A program made the translations under genes and the position numbers. DNA of 5,060 nt. It comes from an uncultured Gammaproteobacteria bacterium. GTDB lineage: Bacteria; Pseudomonadota; Gammaproteobacteria; GCA-2729495. The notes below the pieces were generated by a model. It saw only the letters and a program-made list of their open reading frames with translations. It had not been told where the DNA came from and did not search any database. Positions 1-4,534 of the stretch are shown here, one piece after another. Location of the stretch: the NCBI GenBank assembly GCA_947258805.1, contig CAMYJV010000191.1, positions 1 to 5,060 of the forward strand, given 5' to 3'. Numbering within the stretch: position 1 is the first letter of the stretch; the number at the start of each line of letters is the position of its first letter.

Positions 1-12
1 CGCTCGATTCAC

Positions 13-161
13 GCCGTCGCCGCGGGGCGATGTCTCTTCCGGGCGTCGTCCCGGAGGAGCGGAGCCATGGATGGCGGGAGCGACGGAGGGCCGATCCGAC
101 TGAGGACAGGGATGTCCGATGGAGGTTTAGCCCGGAAGAGACATCGCCCCGCGGCGGCGGC
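13..161. repeat. 149-bp inverted-repeat element (MITE-like or REP-pair-like)
   Basis: The arms 13-44 and 130-161 are reverse complements at 31 of 32 positions (the only mismatch is at 17), separated by 85 nt. The spacer contains two short dyads sharing a CA(T/G)GGATG core: 64-75 (GCCAT-GG-ATGGC) and 104-117 (GGACA-GGGA-TGTCC). No open frame here looks like a gene; the short frames across the element are mirror products of the arms. No target-site duplication is visible next to the outer ends, and the left end lies only 12 nt from the window edge. The inverted repeat is read directly from the sequence. Calling it a non-autonomous mobile element or a multi-copy intergenic repeat is inference. 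Confidence 0.8.
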
Positions 162-306
162 AGTCCACCAACGGTGAGGGCCGCGCTGGAAACGTTTTTC
201 CGGAGCGACTTTGTTGAAGCGAAAGAAACAGCATAACCAGGAAAGCGGACCTGTCACGGCCCCTGAAAACGACGCCTGACAATAATTGCTGCCGTCGTGC
301 CACAAG
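162..306. other. Intergenic spacer, no gene seen
   Basis: This stretch lies between the inverted-repeat element and the terminator of the minus-strand operon. It has only a weak 5-bp dyad (188-192 with 197-201), no convincing promoter, and no frame with a ribosome binding site or recognisable product. Confidence 0.6.
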
Positions 307-332
307 AAAAAGGAGGACCGAAGCCCTCCTTT
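307..332 (-). terminator. Intrinsic terminator of the minus-strand operon
   Basis: Read on the minus strand, AAAGGAGG (332-325) pairs perfectly with CCTCCTTT (316-309). The stem is extended by a G-T and a C-G pair and closed by a TTCG tetraloop (322-319). A U-rich run follows (TTTTTCTT across about 311-304). The hairpin starts 25 nt after the bicupin stop codon, so it closes the four-gene operon. The UUCG loop on a C-G closing pair is the classic extra-stable tetraloop. Confidence 0.9.
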
Positions 333-357
333 CTCGCTGCAAAGCACGCAACGTCAA

Positions 358-1332
358 TTAACGCCGTGACTTCTTCTTCGGCAGCTTCTGCGTACCCTCT
401 TTCACGCCCACTGGCGAGTGATTGTGCAGGTGCCTGACCTGCGCATCGTCGTGGTAGTGCTGGTGCTCGAAGTCCGGCGGGCCGTGCGGGTGATTGTGGC
501 CGTCGGATGCGGCCCACTCATACAGCTGCGGCCGCTGCCGGTACAGGTGCGCCGCGGCGCGATGTTTGTTCTCATCGGGATTCGACCACGGGTTGAAGTG
601 GAAGTAGTTGTGCAGCTTCGAGTCCGTGCGGCCGAAGGCGATACAGCCCAGTTTGCATTTGAACGAGCCGTGATCGATGTACGGCGGCCGCCAGAAGTAG
701 CCACCCGTCGGCAAGGCGCCGAACTGCATCATCCAGGACGCGCCCCAGATGTGGTAACTCTCTTCCGCACAGTCGTGATACGAAATATTGTTCTGCTGGA
801 ACTCTGGCGACATGTAGTACAGGAAGGTAATGGCCTGTGTCAGCACGTCGTAGTGCAGAATCTTGATCCCGACACCCGTCGCCACTGAAGGTGACACCAG
901 GTTCCCGGGACCCCACGGCGCATCTTCGTAGGCGTTGAAGGAGTTGAAGCCCTCCGTCAGCGCCAGTTGATGGTTCCGGTCGGATTCCACGTAACTCGGC
1001 TCGGAATCATTGAACATGATCAGGGCCTCGGCACCCTTCGGGACCGTCATCGCACCCACGTGCTTGCCCGCAGGCACGAATGCGTAGTGGCCCTCGCCCC
1101 ATACTTCCGTACCCACCTTGATGGCGCCGTTGAGCACGAAAAACTCCATATCGGAGAAGCTCAATCCTGCCTTGCGCTTGAAGCCGCCGTCGAAACGCAC
1201 TTTCAGCGTGCAGGCGCCCGTATCGTTGTCCAGCGACAGCACTTTGTAATGGCTGCCCTTGAAACCGTTCAGGTCGAACTTCTTGAACGGTGAGTCCAGT
1301 TCTACATAGGGCTCAATATGTGGTCTTGCCAC
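358..1332 (-). CDS. Bicupin protein with His-rich C-terminal tail
   Basis: A 324-residue cytoplasmic protein with no signal peptide or membrane segment. The start is GTG, preceded by AAGGAG 7 nt upstream. Two cupin-like halves are visible. In the first (about 40-110), the segment from L57 to G69 has the cupin motif 1 layout and keeps E63, but the usual HxH is replaced by serines and phenylalanine; P87 and H91 fit motif 2. The second (about 155-240) has H186, E190/E191 and G197 in motif 1 positions and the P216-H221 turn of motif 2, so it is the likely metal site. Residues 279-305 contain three HxHxH triplets exactly 11 residues apart, and the protein ends in a basic KKKSRR tail. Metal-dependent bicupins include ureidoglycine aminohydrolase and several dioxygenases; which reaction applies here is not visible. 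It is the last gene of the operon. Cupin assignment is fairly sure, function open. Confidence 0.8.
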   Translation of the reverse strand: MARPHIEPYVELDSPFKKFDLNGFKGSHYKVLSLDNDTGACTLKVRFDGGFKRKAGLSFSDMEFFVLNGAIKVGTEVWGEGHYAFVPAGKHVGAMTVPKGAEALIMFNDSEPSYVESDRNHQLALTEGFNSFNAYEDAPWGPGNLVSPSVATGVGIKILHYDVLTQAITFLYYMSPEFQQNNISYHDCAEESYHIWGASWMMQFGALPTGGYFWRPPYIDHGSFKCKLGCIAFGRTDSKLHNYFHFNPWSNPDENKHRAAAHLYRQRPQLYEWAASDGHNHPHGPPDFEHQHYHDDAQVRHLHNHSPVGVKEGTQKLPKKKSRR

Positions 1333-1339
1333 GATCTTT

Positions 1340-1345
1340 CTCCTT
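1340..1345 (-). promoter_or_regulatory. Shine-Dalgarno site fixing a GTG start
   Basis: Minus-strand AAGGAG lies 7 nt upstream of the GTG at 1332-1330. It supports a GTG start for the bicupin; no ATG is equally well placed. Confidence 0.8.
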
Positions 1346-1365
1346 GTTCGCGATAACGCCGCGGT

Positions 1366-1632
1366 CTACCAGACCACCTTGTGCTTGCGCTTTGGCTCTT
1401 TCGGGATCTCGGCCTTCGGGATCTTGCGCAGCATGTCGCCGTCAACATTGAAGCCCCGAGTCTGGACCGTTTTCAGGAAGTCTCGTATCCACCGCTTGCG
1501 CTGCGGCTCAAGCTCTTCCATTTCCTTGACGATCGCGCGGTACCGGATCTTCTGCTCCGCCACGTTCTCGTCTATCCATGCCTGCACAGTCTTATTGCGC
1601 TTTGGCTTCTTGTCTTGCACTCGTTGTGCCAT
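1366..1632 (-). CDS. Small basic protein of unknown function (88 aa)
   Basis: I do not recognise this family. The protein has 24 Lys/Arg against 13 Asp/Glu, a net charge of about +11. Both ends are basic (KKPKRNK at 8-14 and KRKHK at 81-85). The middle, about residues 17-57, is predicted by eye to be one or two amphipathic helices with charged runs (KEMEELEPQRKRW). There is no cysteine, metal motif, signal peptide or membrane segment. The ATG has an AGGAG site 11 nt upstream, a little far but clear. It sits 68 nt after the NodB-type gene and 33 nt before the bicupin in the same orientation, so it is almost certainly co-transcribed. A role as a small subunit, adaptor or nucleic-acid/polyanion-binding partner of its neighbours is possible but inferred only from charge and position. 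Confidence 0.75.
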   Translation of the reverse strand: MAQRVQDKKPKRNKTVQAWIDENVAEQKIRYRAIVKEMEELEPQRKRWIRDFLKTVQTRGFNVDGDMLRKIPKAEIPKEPKRKHKVVW

Positions 1633-1680
1633 GGTCTTGCTCTCTCCTCTCTTTGCTGGCCTTTTGTCGGCCTGACCTGA

Positions 1681-1705
1681 GGTCGCGGCTCAAGCCGCTC
1701 CTACA
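1681..1705 (-). repeat. REP palindrome (GTAG-headed)
   Basis: On the minus strand the GTAG head (1704-1701) is followed by GAG and a hairpin, GCGGC (1698-1694), loop TTGA, GCCGC (1689-1685), then GACC. This is the layout of REP sequences mobilised by RAYT (TnpA-REP) proteins in Xanthomonadales and Pseudomonas. It lies between two genes of one operon and its TAG is the stop codon of the upstream gene. A second dyad (1674-1678 with 1680-1684) abuts it. The hairpin could pause polymerase or protect mRNA ends between the two genes. Confidence 0.8.
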
Positions 1706-2759
1706 TGTACTGCTTGCGATACCAGTCGTTCACGTCGTCACCCGTGGTGAGCCACACGTCCTTGTGGCTGGCGATATACCGGAATGCGCGCGCCAGGTGC
1801 TTGAACTTGTTTGGCTGCCCCACGTGGAAGGTATGCAGACAAATCGGCATGCACCGCGCATTCGTTGCGCCTTCTTCATACAGGACGTCGAACTGGTCGA
1901 TGATCATGTCGCCAAAGGCCTCTGATGATACGCCCAGGTTCAGGAACGCCGGAATGTCGTTGATCTCCACGGTATACGGAACCGAGATCAGGTTGTTCTT
2001 GGGCGTATTGAAGCGGAACGGATGGTCATCGGCGGTATAGTCGCACAGGTACTCCACGCCATACTCCTCGAGCAACCGGGGCGTGTTATCCGTGTGCGTC
2101 AGGAACGGGCTAAGCCAGCCCTTTGTCTTGCGGCCGAGCGTCTTCTGCATTTCGCCGAGCACTGCCTCAAGAATCTGCCGTTCCTTGGCTTCCGGGAGCG
2201 CATTCAGGCTGCCGTCGGGATTGCGGGTATTGCCGATGAAGTTTGCCGGTGCATTGTTGATGCCGTGCCCAATCCACGCCCATTTGCGCTTCTCGCCTTC
2301 TTCGATGATGCGCGGATACTCGCGGATGATTTCGCCATTCAGGCAAACGGTGCCGCGCATGCCGCACTCGTCCATCAGCTCCATCATGCGCCACAGGCCA
2401 ACGCGGTTGCCGTAGTCGCGCCAGCCGTAGTTCAGCGGATCCGGCGAGAACCCGGATGTACCCGGGATCAACGAGGTTCCGGGGATGTCTGCCGGGAAGT
2501 GCTCGATATTGATGTAGGGCATCACGGCCACACGGGCGCCCTTGGGCAGCTTGAACCTGGGCCGGTCGATAATCGGCACGAAGTCGTAATGCTGCGACTG
2601 CGTGAGCTTGCTGCGACTGACTTTCTTTTTGGGCGCCGCCTTGCGAACTGTCTTCTTGCGAGCGGTGGCCTTGCGTGCAGGCTTCTTTTTCGCCGCGGTC
2701 TTGCGTCTGGTCGCTTTCTTTGCGGCGGTCTTGCGTTTGGTCTTCTTTCTCGCTGCCAT
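1701..2759 (-). CDS. NodB-fold (polysaccharide deacetylase / PuuE-like) protein with histone-like tail
   Basis: A 352-residue protein in two parts. Residues 1-51 are low complexity: 18 Lys, 8 Arg, 12 Ala and no acidic residue, with a 10-residue repeat built on RKTAAKK (8-17 and 18-27), resembling histone H1-like or AlgP-type tails. Residues 74-345 form a carbohydrate-esterase-4/NodB-like domain with PuuE-subgroup features: N84-x-E86 near the first strand, YGNRVGLWR (116-124), GHG at 164-166, GWLSPFLTHTDNTPRLLEEYG (from 214), and DD at 244-245 followed by HPF. The HxxxH of metal-dependent deacetylases is H165-x3-N169 here, so a metal-independent amidase role like that of PuuE allantoinase is more likely than peptidoglycan or chitin deacetylation. 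No export signal is apparent; the basic tail is not followed by a hydrophobic segment. GGGAG lies 8 nt before the ATG. Family is fairly sure, substrate unknown. Confidence 0.85.
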   Translation of the reverse strand: MAARKKTKRKTAAKKATRRKTAAKKKPARKATARKKTVRKAAPKKKVSRSKLTQSQHYDFVPIIDRPRFKLPKGARVAVMPYINIEHFPADIPGTSLIPGTSGFSPDPLNYGWRDYGNRVGLWRMMELMDECGMRGTVCLNGEIIREYPRIIEEGEKRKWAWIGHGINNAPANFIGNTRNPDGSLNALPEAKERQILEAVLGEMQKTLGRKTKGWLSPFLTHTDNTPRLLEEYGVEYLCDYTADDHPFRFNTPKNNLISVPYTVEINDIPAFLNLGVSSEAFGDMIIDQFDVLYEEGATNARCMPICLHTFHVGQPNKFKHLARAFRYIASHKDVWLTTGDDVNDWYRKQYM

Positions 2760-2817
2760 CAGTAGTACTCCCGGTGACTATCTGCTTGTTCGCGCTTTGC
2801 CAGCGCTGCCTGCGGCC

Positions 2818-3444
2818 TCAGAGACCGTTCAAATATTCCATGGCCTCCGTCTTGGAGATCACATCGCCATATTTCGCGTTGATGTCGAACAGGTTTGCCT
2901 CGTGCGGACCCTCGTGGCGATCACCGATGCACTCGCGCACGCAAATGGGCCGGAAACCGTACTGAACGGCATCAACTGCGGTAGCGCGGATGCAACCCGA
3001 CGTGGTGCAGCCGGTAATGATCAGCGTGTCGGCGCGCAGCCCGTTCAGCGTCGCGACCAGCGAGGTCCCGAAGAACGCACTCGCATATTGCTTGGTGATC
3101 ACCACCTCGCCGGGCTGTGGAATGACTTCTTCGCAAAAGGCCGCGTAAGGGTTGCCCTCGACGAGATCCCTCAGCACCGGTGCCTTCAAGACCCAAACGC
3201 CGCCGTCTTCATAGTTGGGCGTGGTGTAGCGCACCTGCGTGTGAATGATGGGTACGCCCTTGGCGCGGGCGAGGTCCAGGAAGTCGGGCATTTGCTGAAC
3301 ACACTCGACAACCCCCGGCGCGTAAAGCGGTGAACCTTCCGTCGTGTAGCCCTGCAGCAGGTCGATCACGATGATTGCCGACTTCTCGCCAAAGCCCAGA
3401 CGGTTATCCCAAACGCCTGCGTAGTTCTTTTCTTGCGTCGCCAT
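2818..3444 (-). CDS. Cysteine hydrolase, isochorismatase / N-carbamoylsarcosine amidase family
   Basis: A 208-residue cytoplasmic hydrolase of normal family length. The expected catalytic triad is present: D28 in IIVIDLLQGY, K118 in VITKQYASAFFGT, and C151 in GCTTSGCIRATAVDA, with the cis-peptide-type threonine pair just before it. R176 in GDRHEGPHEANLFDI is 25 residues after the nucleophile, the spacing I recall for the substrate-binding arginine of N-carbamoylsarcosine amidase. The family hydrolyses small C-N bonds: N-carbamoylsarcosine, maleamate (NicF), ureidoacrylate (RutB) and biuret. The sequence looks closest to the N-carbamoylsarcosine/maleamate side, but the substrate cannot be fixed. 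The frame stays open upstream to 4041; ATG 3444 is chosen because it has a purine-rich ribosome site and matches the family N-terminus, and because the extension would overlap the divergent gene. It is the first gene of the operon. Confidence 0.92.
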   Translation of the reverse strand: MATQEKNYAGVWDNRLGFGEKSAIIVIDLLQGYTTEGSPLYAPGVVECVQQMPDFLDLARAKGVPIIHTQVRYTTPNYEDGGVWVLKAPVLRDLVEGNPYAAFCEEVIPQPGEVVITKQYASAFFGTSLVATLNGLRADTLIITGCTTSGCIRATAVDAVQYGFRPICVRECIGDRHEGPHEANLFDINAKYGDVISKTEAMEYLNGL

Positions 3445-3447
3445 GAG

Positions 3448-3457
3448 CCTTCCCTCT
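3448..3457 (-). promoter_or_regulatory. Ribosome binding site deciding the amidase start
   Basis: Minus-strand AGAGGGAAGG lies 3-12 nt upstream of ATG 3444. Together with the conserved N-terminus it selects this start over the much longer open frame that runs into the divergent gene. Confidence 0.7.
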
Positions 3458-3525
3458 CGACATTGATTAACCACGACACGCCGGCGGAGCCGTCGAGGCT
3501 GATCGCCCATGCGCCTGAACTGGAG

Positions 3526-3639
3526 ACCGGAGCCTGAGTTCTTTTCCTGATTAGAGCTTCGCCGCTCACTCGCCCACGGCACGGGCACGCGCCGCCCCCG
3601 TGCTCCAGGAGCTGCTGAAAACCCTTCCCAGGCTCCGGT
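3526..3639. repeat. Nested inverted repeats upstream of the amidase operon
   Basis: ACCGGAGCCTG (3526-3536) and CAGGCTCCGGT (3629-3639) are exact reverse complements 92 nt apart. Inside, GCACGGG (3579-3585) pairs with CCCGTGC (3597-3603), and GCTCCAGGAGC (3602-3612) is a competing dyad overlapping the second arm. This could be a structured leader on the minus-strand transcript or protein-binding sites; neither is shown. Confidence 0.5.
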
Positions 3640-3692
3640 GCCGCGTGGGGCAATCCTGACGCTAGCAATTCGCCAGGGGCAGCAGCCCAACG

Positions 3693-3715
3693 AGCCCGGC
3701 AGCATGCACCGGGCT
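3693..3715. repeat. 7-bp hairpin or operator-like dyad
   Basis: AGCCCGG (3693-3699) and CCGGGCT (3709-3715) are perfect reverse complements around a 9-nt centre containing GCATGC. There is no following T run, so it is not a terminator in the plus direction. A related CGGGC-TAT-GCCCG dyad follows at 3740-3752. Confidence 0.5.
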
Positions 3716-3789
3716 GTCATGGCTGGCGACGAAGGTATGCGGGCTATGCCCGAAGCGCGGTTGAAAGGCTGGTTTACCCCAGACGAGCC

Positions 3790-3819
3790 TTGCCACGGAG
3801 CCATGGAATGCGTGATATT
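3790..3819 (+). promoter_or_regulatory. Possible sigma-70 promoter for the 201-aa gene
   Basis: TTGCCA (3790-3795, 5 of 6 to TTGACA) is followed after 18 nt by GATATT (3814-3819, 4 of 6 to TATAAT). It would start transcription near 3826, giving a leader of about 28 nt that includes the AGAGGA ribosome site. Confidence 0.4.
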
Positions 3820-3854
3820 CAGTGGCATTAACCAAATACTGAGAGGATCCTGCC

Positions 3855-4460
3855 ATGGCCAACCCACAGGCCAAGGTGGCCGAAGTGCCGCCCCACACAC
3901 CCAAAAAGTCCAACGTCGTCGACAACTACAAGACCATGTCCGGTTTCGAGGGCCGGGAAGCCGAGCTCGGCACCGCGTTGAACGTGATGCTGAAGACCCT
4001 GTCGAACACGGCTGGGTATGCGCACGAGGTGAATGATGCACTGGTCAAGATGCACCTGAACGCAATGCAGTTTGCGAAAGACCAGGGCAAGGTCGACGAA
4101 TGGGTCGAACACGATGTGAAGACCATGTCGCCCATCAACCAGCGCATGGCCAACATCATCCGCAAGACGGGCCAGAAGGAAATTGCCCTGGTGGGTCTTT
4201 TCGACCGCACCGCCTGCTTCTACCAGCTGGCGCTGGAGAACGACGGTGAGACCGGGATGCGCCGGTGGAAGGAGCCCTTCGGCTACGTGCTGGAGCAGGC
4301 CAAGCGTATCGGCCAGTTCGACCTGACCGTGGAAGAAATCCACGACAAGTTTTTCCGCCCGCGCCTGCTCGGCTATGCAAAGGAGATGGGCGTGGAACTT
4401 GAGATTTCCGACATCGACGAAGATGGCTGGATCACTTGCCGGCTGGTGGACGACGACTGA
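3855..4460 (+). CDS. Protein of unknown function (201 aa)
   Basis: I do not recognise the family. The protein is soluble, with no signal peptide, membrane segment or classical nucleotide-binding motif. After a flexible Pro/Lys N-terminus (1-20) it is mostly helical by eye to about residue 180, with helices around 33-78, 80-105, 107-130, 134-152 and 158-178. It ends with a short strand-like, acidic segment (EISDIDEDGWITCRLVDDD). Only two cysteines (121, 195) are present; H57, E58, H67, H86, D117 and H163 could be ligands or catalytic residues but form no signature I know. ATG 3855 has AGAGGA 7 nt upstream. It is transcribed away from the amidase operon and followed by its own terminator, so it is probably monocistronic, though it may share regulation with the divergent operon through the intergenic region. 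Confidence 0.85.
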   Translation: MANPQAKVAEVPPHTPKKSNVVDNYKTMSGFEGREAELGTALNVMLKTLSNTAGYAHEVNDALVKMHLNAMQFAKDQGKVDEWVEHDVKTMSPINQRMANIIRKTGQKEIALVGLFDRTACFYQLALENDGETGMRRWKEPFGYVLEQAKRIGQFDLTVEEIHDKFFRPRLLGYAKEMGVELEISDIDEDGWITCRLVDDD

Positions 4461-4484
4461 CGCCTGCCTGCGGTCATCTATACT
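4457..4484 (+). promoter_or_regulatory. Possible promoter for the MFS gene, next to the terminator
   Basis: CTGACG (4457-4462, 4 of 6 to TTGACA) lies 16 nt from TATACT (4479-4484, 5 of 6 to TATAAT). The predicted start near 4491 falls inside the left arm of the terminator, so the new transcript would escape a full hairpin. The -35 is weak. Confidence 0.3.
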
Positions 4485-4485
4485 G

Positions 4486-4515
4486 AAAGCCCGGCAACCA
4501 GCCGGGCTTTTTTTT
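4486..4515 (+). terminator. Intrinsic terminator after the 201-aa gene
   Basis: GCCCGGC (4489-4495) pairs with GCCGGGC (4501-4507) around AACCA. The stem is extended by AAA/TTT, and a run of eight T follows (4508-4515). It begins 25 nt after the stop codon at 4460 and separates this gene from the transporter. Confidence 0.93.
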
Positions 4516-4534
4516 GGGTATTCAAGCCAAAGCA

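Larger units (their letters stand above)
3445..3854. other. 410-nt divergent intergenic region with several dyads
   Basis: This region separates the minus-strand operon from the plus-strand gene and should hold both promoters. Visible structures are an 11-nt perfect inverted repeat (3526-3536 with 3629-3639) enclosing a 7-bp stem (3579-3585 with 3597-3603) and a GCTCC-A-GGAGC dyad (3602-3612), a 7-bp stem at 3693-3715, and a 5-bp stem at 3740-3752. The open frames across it have no ribosome sites and read as random protein. No convincing sigma-70 promoter was found for the minus strand. Confidence 0.6.

Noticed and set aside
30..236. 68-residue plus-strand open frame at the left end
   Set aside because: It runs across the inverted-repeat element, has no ribosome binding site and reads as a product of the repeat arms.
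1658..1672. GGCC-GGCC 4-bp hairpin before the small gene
   Set aside because: The stem is too short and GC-rich hairpins of this size are common by chance here.
2022..2765. 247-residue plus-strand frame opposite the NodB gene
   Set aside because: It is an antisense shadow: the minus-strand product has clear NodB/PuuE motifs, while this frame gives no recognisable protein.
3465..3496. Minus-strand promoter TCGACG / TTAATC ahead of the amidase
   Set aside because: The spacer is 20 nt and both boxes are weak, so it was not listed as a feature.
3466..3834. Direct repeat ATTAACCA at 3466-3473 and 3827-3834, each about 20 nt from a gene start
   Set aside because: An 8-nt match is expected about once by chance in 400 nt, and the copies are direct rather than inverted, which does not fit a shared divergent operator.
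3638..4036. 132-residue plus-strand frame in the intergenic region
   Set aside because: It overlaps the well-supported gene starting at 3855 in another frame, has no ribosome site, and its protein looks random.
3445..4041. In-frame N-terminal extension of the amidase
   Set aside because: It overlaps the 201-aa gene on the other strand, has no family similarity, and the family N-terminus and ribosome site both fit the start at 3444.
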